Shown: in pieces, positions 1 through 7,529 of the stretch
Layout of the letters: the number at the start of each line of letters is the position of its first letter
Position numbering within the stretch: position 1 is the first letter of the stretch
DNA from: Elusimicrobiota bacterium
GTDB lineage: Bacteria > Elusimicrobiota > UBA5214 > JBBAAG01
Assembly (NCBI GenBank): GCA_041658405.1
Contig: JBBAAG010000053.1
Span: 1-21,953 of the forward strand
Direction: 5' to 3'
Length of the DNA stretch: 21,953 nt
Translations under genes and position numbers: made by a program
Notes under the pieces: generated by a model
Seen by the model: the letters and a program-made list of their open reading frames with translations, nothing else
The model's database searches: none
Told to the model about the DNA's origin: nothing

Positions 1-177
1 CTCATCACCGGTTCTGTTAGTAGTGATGGGCAGGAAACGGTAAATAATAAGGGCAGGCACGGTAGTCAAAATCTCTCTACGGGGGTAAAGAGCATCGAGA
101 TGAACTGTCTGCCCAATGGAAACAATGGTTTTACATATACGGCGGATAACGAAGTAAGAGGTGGACGGCAATGGTAA
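1..177 (+). CDS. C-terminal tail of an unidentified upstream gene (partial)
   Basis: The first frame is open from the window edge for 58 codons and stops with TAA at 175-177; the other two + frames hit stops within the first 45 bases. The peptide is rich in Gly, Asn, Ser and Thr (it begins LITGSVSSDGQETVNN), as in extracellular proteins. I do not recognise a family. The stop overlaps the ATG of the next gene in the string ATGGTAA, which suggests translational coupling and the same operon. The fragment is too short for a functional call, and a chance open frame cannot be excluded. Confidence 0.45.
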   Translation, partial: LITGSVSSDGQETVNNKGRHGSQNLSTGVKSIEMNCLPNGNNGFTYTADNEVRGGRQW

Positions 178-3100
178 CGAACTGGGAGAATAACTCAGTC
201 CTCGCCAAAATACGGCGGGTTATAAGTATCGTCCTTAGCCTTATGATAATAGGCCAGGGGTTACCTTTGTCATTAGTCGCCTCTAATGCGTATGCGGCAG
301 AGAGTCGTAGTATTGCAGTTGTTATGCGCGTGAAACCCGACTACCTGCCTCCGAAGCCGATAACGGACCTCGTTGCAAGTCAGCCGTATGCAGAGAATAC
401 CGAAGGCGCAGTGAAGCTTACATGGACTACGCCAAGTGATGATGATACCAACAAAAATAAGATTTATTCGTACTACATACGTTACTCAACGTTCAGCGGT
501 GCATCAATCGATATGGATACGATACAAACCTGGCTGGATCATCCGCAGACGCTTACCGCGATTGAGAATAGCCGTGACTTTGGCGAACTCTGGGGTATTC
601 CTTCACGGAAACAGCAGGGACAGCAGGATTCGTGGATTATCACCGGGCTTACCAACGGGCAGAATTACTGGTTCTCAATCTTTGCGCTTGATAACCGCCA
701 TAATATCAGTCCTGTAGATACAAAATCGTTGACTATCGATAATCAGCCGTTTGCGTATGCGTCTACCAGAAAAGTAGCGCCGTACTTTATCACTGACCTC
801 CGTGCGGAACCCGGGAATTCGTTTGCAACTATTAAACTTAACTGGACCTGCCCGGGTAATGACGTGGACTTCACAAATACTGAGGTTATTAAATCAGGGA
901 AGATTATCGACGGGCAGTATATCATTAAGTATTCAACAAAAGCGCCTGCGGATATGGATCCAGCCAACTGGGCAACGGGTGAGTTCAGTGAGATTACGAT
1001 CTCTACCGGCAATGTAAACGCGAATGATCCTCAGCAGTTTATGGTTACCGGTTTAACTGAAGCAACTTCGTATTACTTCTATATCTGGACGAAGGATGAA
1101 TGGCCGAATAACTGGTCATGGCCGTCATACCCGGCAGTGGGTGAGCCGTTACTCGCGCTGAATGAACCGTTGAATGTAAGTAATTTAACGTCTGAAGCTT
1201 ATGCTTCTGAGAACCCGTTAGTGTCGTCATGGATACGGTTGAAATGGTCAAACCCGGATGATAAGTATATTTCCGGAGTTAAGATTTACCGCAGTACGTA
1301 TACTGTGTATGAAAGTTCAATCAGTACCGTTGGGTTAGAACCGTATGCGAATAGTATCTCCGGTGCGAATGAAAACCGTACGTTTGACGATACCGGCCTT
1401 GAAGCTAAGAGTACGTATTACTACACTCTGTTTACTTATAACAGGCTCGGGATTGTTAGCTCCACAGGCGTGTATACCAGCGTGTTTACGCGGTATGACC
1501 TCACTCCTCCGGCAGCGGTGGCGGATCTCACAGTCAGTGATAATGCAATACTGGATTCTAATATCGGGACGTTTGTGGACTTAACCTGGACGAACCCGAA
1601 GGATAAGGATTTTGCCGGGGTGCGCGTGTGCGTGTCAACCACGAGTTATCCTGTGTCGTATAACGACGGTATTGCTGCGACGGTTACCGGTTTAACTCCT
1701 GGCGCGACTGCGCAGTTCCGTCATACAAAACTTAATGCGTATGCAACGTATTACTACACACTGTTTGCGTTTGATACCGGGTATGATGCGTATATCGCAA
1801 CCTCTACGCCGAACTACAGCACCGGGACAGTGGAAAGTATATACGTTACCAGCGACCTCGTACCTCCGTCAATGGTTACCGCGCTTAGTGTATCGCAGGA
1901 TATGAATGACGAACAGGGCGGGATGGTGACGCTTACCTGGACGAACCCGAGAGAATCTGACTTCGTTGGCGTGATGATCTTACGCAGTGAGCTCGGGTAT
2001 CCCGCTACGTCACAGGTTGATGCGTTGCTAGCGGATATCAGGACGTTGCCCGGGCAGACAACTACGTTTACTGATATGAAAGAACTGCAGCCGTGGACGA
2101 GTTATTATTACGCAATCTACGCGTATGACCATACACCGTTGTTCTCAACTGTAACGTTGAGAGTGTTTGTCACGCCGAAACAGGATGAGTTCTCGCCGAA
2201 TACGCCGTTGTTGTTATCACCGGAATTTACGTCCGATGGGAAGTTTAAGCTTAGATGGCGTATGGTGAGGCGCCATGATGATGGCAGATTGTTCAAGAAC
2301 CCTGTGAAACCGTTGGTGACGGAGTTCTATAGATATAAACTCTACCGCGCGGATAATATCCAGGGGCCGTGGTACTTACTTGAAACTTTGACACATGCAA
2401 GTACGGAATATGTTATGACTATCGATAGGGTGTACTTCTACAAAGTTGATGCTATAGATTATTATGGTAACTGTATGGAATCACGGATTGTTGATTGTGC
2501 AAGTGATCTCGGGATTTATACGTATCTCAACGACGGGACGTATGTGCGTATCACAGCGGCTGCGGCAATGCTTATGGAACAGGAATATAGCGGGATGAAC
2601 GATGACGTGATGCTTATTGCGGAACGGAAATATGACGACGAAGAAAATCGTGTGATTAAATCTGTTGAGATCAAGTATATGACTTCAGGTGAAGCGAATA
2701 ACGGTATCCCGAAGGAAGTTAATGGATTCAAACTTTCTACCGGGACGATAAGCCTTGTGATGAAGTATGATTCGTTTAATAATCAGGTTGCGTCAATCGG
2801 TAGGAATGCAATCCCGAGGATGAGCGGTGTGTCTATGGATAACGCGGAACAACAGTTGTCGTTATTCTGGAACAACGGGCTTGAATGGTTGAAGCTCGGC
2901 GGGAAAGTTGATAAATACGCGCAGACACTGGAAATTAATACGCTTAATGTCGGGCAGTTCCAGATCCGTACGATTCTCCGTGCGGATAAGCTTACCCTTA
3001 TGCGGGTAGTGCCGAAGATTATTACACCGAACGGGGATAATCTTAACGATAAAGTGTTCTTCTATCTCGAAGATCCTAATATGCTGGATCTTGCGGTACG

Positions 3101-3293
3101 GATTTATGATGTTAACAGCGCGGTGGTAGCGGATAATCTTGAAATCGTTACCCGCGTGAAGGGCCAGGCGTTGACCGTGCTTTCATGGAACGGGACGGAT
3201 AAAGACGAGAATACCGTAGCGCCAGGGACGTATTTCTACCAGATAATTTCTGATGGTAAAGTTCTTAACGGCGTAATCGTGGTGGCGAGATAA
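171..3293 (+). CDS. Secreted multi-FN3 surface protein with C-terminal FlgD/gliding-type domain
   Basis: This is a 1040-residue exported protein. A signal peptide covers about residues 1-43 (basic IRR, hydrophobic core, then AYAA). About six fibronectin-III-like domains follow, at roughly 62-190, 206-327, 332-440, 446-560, 564-668 and 675-775. They share a beta-strand pattern LTWTNP and a late strand of the type TYYYTLFAFD (near 166, 300, 416, 527 and 645). A beta-rich region of unknown type lies at about 780-945. The last 92 residues (949-1040; ITPNGDNLND, WNGTDKDENTVAPGTYFYQ, VIVVAR) match the FlgD-Ig/CHU_C family, whose members act as C-terminal sorting or anchoring domains in type IX secretion and gliding proteins. 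An AGAGGTGG ribosome site 9 bases upstream supports the start. A role in adhesion or as a surface scaffold is inferred. The same C-terminal domain recurs in the gene at 5000-5401. Confidence 0.8.
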   Translation: MVTNWENNSVLAKIRRVISIVLSLMIIGQGLPLSLVASNAYAAESRSIAVVMRVKPDYLPPKPITDLVASQPYAENTEGAVKLTWTTPSDDDTNKNKIYSYYIRYSTFSGASIDMDTIQTWLDHPQTLTAIENSRDFGELWGIPSRKQQGQQDSWIITGLTNGQNYWFSIFALDNRHNISPVDTKSLTIDNQPFAYASTRKVAPYFITDLRAEPGNSFATIKLNWTCPGNDVDFTNTEVIKSGKIIDGQYIIKYSTKAPADMDPANWATGEFSEITISTGNVNANDPQQFMVTGLTEATSYYFYIWTKDEWPNNWSWPSYPAVGEPLLALNEPLNVSNLTSEAYASENPLVSSWIRLKWSNPDDKYISGVKIYRSTYTVYESSISTVGLEPYANSISGANENRTFDDTGLEAKSTYYYTLFTYNRLGIVSSTGVYTSVFTRYDLTPPAAVADLTVSDNAILDSNIGTFVDLTWTNPKDKDFAGVRVCVSTTSYPVSYNDGIAATVTGLTPGATAQFRHTKLNAYATYYYTLFAFDTGYDAYIATSTPNYSTGTVESIYVTSDLVPPSMVTALSVSQDMNDEQGGMVTLTWTNPRESDFVGVMILRSELGYPATSQVDALLADIRTLPGQTTTFTDMKELQPWTSYYYAIYAYDHTPLFSTVTLRVFVTPKQDEFSPNTPLLLSPEFTSDGKFKLRWRMVRRHDDGRLFKNPVKPLVTEFYRYKLYRADNIQGPWYLLETLTHASTEYVMTIDRVYFYKVDAIDYYGNCMESRIVDCASDLGIYTYLNDGTYVRITAAAAMLMEQEYSGMNDDVMLIAERKYDDEENRVIKSVEIKYMTSGEANNGIPKEVNGFKLSTGTISLVMKYDSFNNQVASIGRNAIPRMSGVSMDNAEQQLSLFWNNGLEWLKLGGKVDKYAQTLEINTLNVGQFQIRTILRADKLTLMRVVPKIITPNGDNLNDKVFFYLEDPNMLDLAVRIYDVNSAVVADNLEIVTRVKGQALTVLSWNGTDKDENTVAPGTYFYQIISDGKVLNGVIVVAR

Positions 3294-3323
3294 TATGTAT
3301 ATTTTCGACGGAGGTAAGATATA

Positions 3324-4985
3324 ATGAAATCTATGGGGATTAAAGTTATGATAATGCTGGCGTTATGTTTTACGCTGGTAAATACTGCAACAAATGCGGA
3401 GGCCGCATTTGAGATGGTAAACCTAGGGGCGCGTACCAGCGGGCTGGCGGGGGCGTTTACCGGTATTGCTGATGATGTTAACGCTATATACCATAACCCT
3501 GCGGGATTGGTTAATATTCCGCGGATGGAACTCGGGACGAGTTACGGGAGGTTGTACGTCGGGCTTGATGATGATAGCGGGGTGGGGAATTCGTTTATCG
3601 GGTACGCATATCCTATACGTCTCGGCGGGAAATTGCAGGCTGATGATTCAACACTGGTGGATTATAAGGATTTGGGGACACTGGGGTTCGGGTGGCTGAA
3701 CCTTACCGCTACGGGGTTGTACTTCGAGAATATAGGGATTATTTCGTATGCAAAAGGAAATTTTCATGAGAAAATAAAGGGGTTATCCCTGGGGATGAAT
3801 TTTAAGGTAATTAATATCGGGTACGGAAGTGATCCCAAAGGGTATACCGATAACGCTGTGGATAATTCCGGGATGGTTACAGGTTTGCCGGATGCGTTGT
3901 TTACCGCCGGGAAGATGAAGACTGATTTTACGCTTGACCTCGGGATGTTTTATAAACTCGGGTTGAATTATATGTTTGGCATGGCAATCACTAATCTTAC
4001 GGAACCTAATCTCGCGTTAGGGGTTGACCAGCAGTATTTATTGCGGAGAGAATATAAGATCGGGGTGGCATATAAGGCACAGATGTCTCTGCTCGGGTTG
4101 GATTTTGTGCTCCAGCAGTATAATTCCGGGATGGATTATAAAGTTCTCGCTGCGGGTGAAATGTGGCTTCCGTTTGGGTTGGGGTTCCGCGGAGGTGCGG
4201 GGATCGGGGCGCGTAATTACGCGAGTTTATCCGCCGGGCTGGGCTATCGCACAACAGTTATGCAGTTTGATTACGCGCTGGTTTATCCTCTGATGGGTAT
4301 CTCTGACCAGTTCGGGACTCATAAGGTGTCGCTTACCATGAGGTTCGGGCCGATGGTTAACGTTGATGCCAGTACCGAAGAGCTTAGGTTGAAACTGAAT
4401 AAAGAAACTCAGGCACGGCAGGTAGCGGAAAAAGCAGCGGAAACCGCGAGGTTTGAGGCGGAGAAAGCTAAACAGGAAGTTGCGGGTTTGAGGAAAGAAC
4501 TTGATGAGTTATTGAAGAAAAAGATACCCGCAGCGCCGGTAGTGTCCAAACCTGTGGAAATAATTCCTGAAAAGCCGGTAGTAACACCGCAGAAGCCTGT
4601 TACTCCGGCGGTAGCAGCGGTGTCTGAGGAAGATGAGATGAGGAAAGAGTTTGATGTTTCAATGTCGTATTATCGCAAGCAAACCGTGTCGGGTAGTATG
4701 TCGTTAAAGGATAGGATTGCGATGATAGAAAAGATTTTGGATAAATATTCCGGTAAAAAAATTGTTCTTACGGAAGCTAAGGATGAACTTGCGTTGTTAA
4801 AAACGGAACAGGAAAAGATTGTTAAGGATTTTAATGCCTCGTGGAGGTATTACCAGAAACTGGTGGAACGTAATATTGGTACTGCAGAACGTGTGAGTTT
4901 ATTGAACCGTATGGTTGATAAGTATGAACAGCAGGGGATAAATATCGCTGTTGTTAAGGAAGAGCTTGGGAAGTTGAAGAAGTAA
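3324..4985 (+). CDS. PorV/PorQ-like outer-membrane barrel with coiled coil and duplicated helical tail
   Basis: This 553-residue protein has a signal peptide (about 1-27, cut near AEAA) and a PorV/PorQ-like barrel at about 28-345. The family signature is visible: GARTSGLAGAFTGIADD, then YHNPAGL, many Gly-rich alternating strands, and a final strand HKVSLTMRFG. In type IX secretion, PorV shuttles substrates to the attachment complex, but many PorV/PorQ-like proteins outside Bacteroidota have no known role. After the barrel come an Ala/Glu/Lys coiled coil (about 350-400), a Pro/Val linker (401-432) and two copies of a roughly 52-residue helical module (442-493 and 502-552). A strong GGAGGTAAG ribosome site precedes the ATG. 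It lies 30 bases after the FN3 protein and 14 before the small sorting-domain protein, so the three are probably one operon and may act together at the outer membrane. Confidence 0.78.
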   Translation: MKSMGIKVMIMLALCFTLVNTATNAEAAFEMVNLGARTSGLAGAFTGIADDVNAIYHNPAGLVNIPRMELGTSYGRLYVGLDDDSGVGNSFIGYAYPIRLGGKLQADDSTLVDYKDLGTLGFGWLNLTATGLYFENIGIISYAKGNFHEKIKGLSLGMNFKVINIGYGSDPKGYTDNAVDNSGMVTGLPDALFTAGKMKTDFTLDLGMFYKLGLNYMFGMAITNLTEPNLALGVDQQYLLRREYKIGVAYKAQMSLLGLDFVLQQYNSGMDYKVLAAGEMWLPFGLGFRGGAGIGARNYASLSAGLGYRTTVMQFDYALVYPLMGISDQFGTHKVSLTMRFGPMVNVDASTEELRLKLNKETQARQVAEKAAETARFEAEKAKQEVAGLRKELDELLKKKIPAAPVVSKPVEIIPEKPVVTPQKPVTPAVAAVSEEDEMRKEFDVSMSYYRKQTVSGSMSLKDRIAMIEKILDKYSGKKIVLTEAKDELALLKTEQEKIVKDFNASWRYYQKLVERNIGTAERVSLLNRMVDKYEQQGINIAVVKEELGKLKK

Positions 4986-4999
4986 AGGTTATGAATAAT

Positions 5000-5401
5000 A
5001 TGCGTATATACCCGCGCAGCGGTGCGCGGTGGGTGGTATTGTTAACCGTTGTGATGCTGGTAGGGGGTGTTACTTTTCTACAGAAGGTTCACGGCGGGAC
5101 AGAGTTTGCCCTTACAAAAGTATACTCCCGGCTGTTCACCCCGAATAATGACGGGTTGAATGATAAGTTTGTGATTGAAGTTGATAACCCGTATGGCGAT
5201 GATTTTTATGTAAAAATATTCGCGATTACCGGCGAGGAAGTTGTTTCACTTAAATACACAGATACCGGCGGGAAACAAAGGGTTGTGTGGGACGGGAAGG
5301 ATAATAGTAACTTTCTTGTTCCTCCGGGAGTGTTTGTGTACCATCTGTACATCCCGGCGTTGAATAAAGTATTCAGCGGGACCGTTGTTGTTGCGTATTG
5401 A
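5000..5401 (+). CDS. Small exported protein consisting almost only of a FlgD/CHU_C-like domain
   Basis: The product is 133 residues from ATG 5000, or 136 from ATG 4991. The AAAGG ribosome site at 4984-4988 is 11 bases from 5000 but only 2 from 4991, so 5000 is preferred. A hydrophobic segment (about residues 10-30, VVLLTVVMLVGGVTFL) acts as a signal peptide or anchor. The rest is one domain with FTPNNDGLNDKF, VWDGKDNS, VPPGVFVYHLY and a TVVVAY end. It is clearly related to the last 92 residues of the protein at 171-3293. In the FlgD-Ig/CHU_C families this domain normally sits at the end of a large cargo, whereas here it stands alone. Possible roles are a partner or plug for the PorV-like barrel, or a minimal surface subunit; both are inference. 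It is the last gene of the surface cluster, and I see no hairpin terminator after it. Confidence 0.72.
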   Translation: MRIYPRSGARWVVLLTVVMLVGGVTFLQKVHGGTEFALTKVYSRLFTPNNDGLNDKFVIEVDNPYGDDFYVKIFAITGEEVVSLKYTDTGGKQRVVWDGKDNSNFLVPPGVFVYHLYIPALNKVFSGTVVVAY

Positions 5402-5443
5402 TACCTTTATATTTAATAGTATGCCAACTTCTTCGTTTTGTGT

Positions 5444-5472
5444 TTGTCACTTCCAGTGTATTATCGTATAAT
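5444..5472 (+). promoter_or_regulatory. Sigma-70-type promoter for the two-component pair
   Basis: The -35 TTGTCA (5444-5449) and -10 TATAAT (5467-5472) are separated by exactly 17 bases, giving 11 of 12 consensus positions. It lies in the 120-base gap before the histidine kinase, and transcription would start near 5479. The -10 box lies within a palindrome (see 5459-5484). Confidence 0.7.
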
Positions 5473-5484
5473 ATGACGATAATA
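5459..5484. promoter_or_regulatory. 26-bp palindrome over the -10 box (candidate operator)
   Basis: Two perfect 9-base inverted arms, TATTATCGT (5459-5467) and ACGATAATA (5476-5484), flank an 8-base centre. The left arm ends on the first base of the -10 TATAAT, and the right arm covers the expected start site. A dimeric regulator bound here would block RNA polymerase. No T-tract follows, so it does not look like a terminator. The regulator is unknown; the pair's own receiver lacks a DNA-binding domain, but the MerR-receiver fusion at 13138-13779 is one candidate. Confidence 0.5.
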
Positions 5485-5521
5485 ATGTTGTGTTGTTACA
5501 GGAAACTGGGCTTATAAAAAT

Positions 5522-6994
5522 ATGAGTATACGTAAGAAGTTAATACTGGCGTTTTCCGGTTTAGTTGCCGGGATTGTTATTATTGCAGGGATTTTGTTTT
5601 GGCTCGGGCAAAAGGGGAATGAGTACCTTTCCACGGCGTTACGCGCGTATTCCGAGATGGTTACCGTCCGCGAAATTCAGTTCTCCATAGATAAACAGTG
5701 GAAGTCGTTCAATTTTTATCTTATCCTCGGGGAGACGGAGGAGCTTAATAATTTTAATGAGTTCAATAATACCGTGCAGGTTAAGTTTAATGAATGGCAA
5801 CTTCTCGCGAGGGATAATCGTGATGTGGAAGCTATTGCCAAAGTTAAGCTGTGCTATAATGATTTTTATTCTATGGCTACTAATATTATAGGTATCTATA
5901 AACAGGGTAAACGCGAGCTGGTGCTTGTAATGGTGGATACTGAACTTATGAAGTTGTCGGATCATGTTATTAAAGAAGTGAAAAGCCTTGTTGAAGAAAA
6001 AAATCAGGCGTTACAGAAGTCGCAGCAGAAGATGGCGGGGTTAGGCAGGATGAGTGTTACGGTGTCTATTATCACGTCAATAATATCGCTGGTGTGGTCG
6101 ATGATTATGAGTTTATACATTTTCCGTAGTATCGCTGACCCGCTGCTTGTCCTGCGGACAGGGGCAAAACTTATCGGTGAAGGTAATCTTGACCACAAAA
6201 TTGTTATCAAAAGTAAGGACGAAATCGGTGAACTTGCGGAAGCGTTTAATGGTATGGTGGATAGTTTGAAAACTTTGCAGTTACAGGTTATTCAGATGGA
6301 CCGTATGTCAAGCCTGGGCCAGCTTGCAGGTGGTGTGGCGCATGAGCTTAATAACCCGCTGACCGGTGTGCTCGGGCAGTGCCAGCTTATGCTTGAGAAA
6401 GTGCCTCCCGAGAATCCTATGCATGCATCGCTTGAAAAAGTTGAACGCGCAGCGCAGCGGTGCCGCACAATTGTGCGGGCATTACTGGATTTCGCAAGGC
6501 AGAAGGATTATATCTTTGTTGAAACTGATGTCCATGGCCTTATCGACGAGAGTTTGGGGTTCTGCCAAAGCGATCTTACCTCCGCAAAAGTTGTCGTGAA
6601 AAAAAATTATGGGCTTAACCTTCCGAAACCTAAGATTTCTTCAACGCATGTACAGCAGGTGTTCCTCAACCTTATCACCAATGCCGCACAGGCTATTGCT
6701 AATGTCGGCGGTGGGGTGTTGACAATAACTACTATGGTGATTGATAAGATCGAAGATAACGGGCAGCGGAAAAAGTTTGTGGTTGTAAGTTTCAGGGATG
6801 ATGGTATCGGGATTAAGAAAGAAAATATTAATCATATATTTGACCCGTTTTTTACTACTAAAGATATTGGGAAAGGTACGGGGTTAGGATTAACCGTGAG
6901 TTATGGTATTATACAGAGGCATAACGGTGAAATTCTGGCGGCTAGTAACGGTGAAAGACAGGGGTCTGAGTTCCGGGTGATGCTGCCATGTTAA
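5522..6994 (+). CDS. Membrane sensor histidine kinase (HAMP, HisKA, HATPase)
   Basis: This 490-residue kinase has transmembrane helices at about 7-28 and 176-201, flanking a mainly helical periplasmic sensor of about 145 residues that resembles the four-helix-bundle sensors of chemoreceptors. A HAMP linker (about 202-255; ADPLLVLRTGAKLIGEGNLDHKI) leads to the dimerisation/phosphoacceptor domain, with an H-box GGVAHELNNPL (His274). The ATPase domain shows an N-box NLITNAAQAI (Asn387), G1 DDGIGI, F-box FDPFFTTK and G2 GTGLGL, so it should be catalytically active. The start has only a weak, distant ribosome site (AGGAAAC). It has its own promoter and palindrome upstream and is followed 69 bases later by a single receiver, its likely partner. 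The signal sensed is unknown. The location between surface genes and motor genes suggests control of one or both. Confidence 0.88.
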   Translation: MSIRKKLILAFSGLVAGIVIIAGILFWLGQKGNEYLSTALRAYSEMVTVREIQFSIDKQWKSFNFYLILGETEELNNFNEFNNTVQVKFNEWQLLARDNRDVEAIAKVKLCYNDFYSMATNIIGIYKQGKRELVLVMVDTELMKLSDHVIKEVKSLVEEKNQALQKSQQKMAGLGRMSVTVSIITSIISLVWSMIMSLYIFRSIADPLLVLRTGAKLIGEGNLDHKIVIKSKDEIGELAEAFNGMVDSLKTLQLQVIQMDRMSSLGQLAGGVAHELNNPLTGVLGQCQLMLEKVPPENPMHASLEKVERAAQRCRTIVRALLDFARQKDYIFVETDVHGLIDESLGFCQSDLTSAKVVVKKNYGLNLPKPKISSTHVQQVFLNLITNAAQAIANVGGGVLTITTMVIDKIEDNGQRKKFVVVSFRDDGIGIKKENINHIFDPFFTTKDIGKGTGLGLTVSYGIIQRHNGEILAASNGERQGSEFRVMLPC

Positions 6995-7000
6995 TAACCA

Positions 7001-7042
7001 AACTCTCAACTCTAAACTCTAAACTCTCAACTTTGAACTCTC
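7001..7042. repeat. Six tandem copies of a heptanucleotide (AACTCTM)
   Basis: Units in order are AACTCTC, AACTCTA, AACTCTA, AACTCTC, AACTTTG and AACTCTC, starting 6 bases after the kinase stop and ending just before the ribosome site of the receiver gene. The array is 42 bases, six exact 7-base periods with a few substitutions. It could vary in copy number by slippage, altering the spacing between the two genes but not their reading frames. Confidence 0.75.
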
Positions 7043-7063
7043 ATCTTCAGGGAGGCGGTGGTT

Positions 7064-7450
7064 ATGGCAAAGTATAAAGTATGCCTCGTTGAGGATGATC
7101 CTGATGTCGGAGCAGTGGTGGAGATGATTTTGAAGGATTATGATTGCGAGATAACTAATATCCGTGATGTTAATTCCTTTAGGATGCTTGCTGATAAGGT
7201 TATGCCGGACCTTATAATCCTTGACCTTATGTTACCCGGGATTAACGGGTTTGAAATCTGTCAGTACTTCAGGAACCGTGCGGAAACCGCGGATACGCCG
7301 ATACTTGCGTTTACCGGGTACGATAGCGTCGATAATCAAAAAAAAATTATGGCCGCCGGTGCAACGGATTATTCGCCAAAACCGTTTGATATCAAAAGTT
7401 TTAAGTTTAAAGTAAAGAAATTGTTGAAGATTAGTGATCCGCTGGAGTAA
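7064..7450 (+). CDS. Single-domain response regulator (CheY-like receiver)
   Basis: The 128-residue protein is one receiver domain with no output domain. Acidic pocket Asp11/Asp12, phosphoacceptor Asp54 (IILDLMLPG), Thr84 (FTGYD) and Lys106 (SPKPFD) are all present. ATG 7064 is chosen because GGGAGG at 7050-7055 sits 8 bases upstream; an in-frame GTG at 7058 is too close. It is very probably phosphorylated by the kinase just upstream. With no DNA-binding domain it must act by protein contact. One attractive but unproven target is the FliG-like rotor encoded 1.7 kb downstream, by analogy with CheY acting on the flagellar switch. Other possibilities are a phosphorelay intermediate or an anti-anti-sigma partner. 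Confidence 0.88.
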   Translation: MAKYKVCLVEDDPDVGAVVEMILKDYDCEITNIRDVNSFRMLADKVMPDLIILDLMLPGINGFEICQYFRNRAETADTPILAFTGYDSVDNQKKIMAAGATDYSPKPFDIKSFKFKVKKLLKISDPLE

Positions 7451-7490
7451 AGTGTTCTGCTCCTGAGTGTATCTTCCTATAACTAAAATG

Positions 7491-7519
7491 TTGACTTATT
7501 AGTAAAAATAAACTATTAA
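7491..7519 (+). promoter_or_regulatory. Candidate promoter for the barrel-TPR/motor operon
   Basis: TTGACT (7491-7496) and TATTAA (7514-7519) are 17 bases apart in an AT-rich gap. The -35 matches 5 of 6 and the -10 matches 4 of 6 consensus positions. The predicted start, near 7526, lies only a few bases before ATG 7530, which would make the first message leaderless or nearly so. This is a moderate prediction only. Confidence 0.4.
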
Positions 7520-7529
7520 TAATAAAGAT

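Noticed and set aside
7001..7042. CRISPR array
   Set aside because: The repeat unit is 7 bases with no spacers; it is a simple tandem repeat. No other repeat-spacer pattern was seen.
7443..7462. GGAG...CTCC inverted repeat after the receiver gene
   Set aside because: Only four paired bases with a 12-base loop and no T-run; too weak for a terminator or operator.
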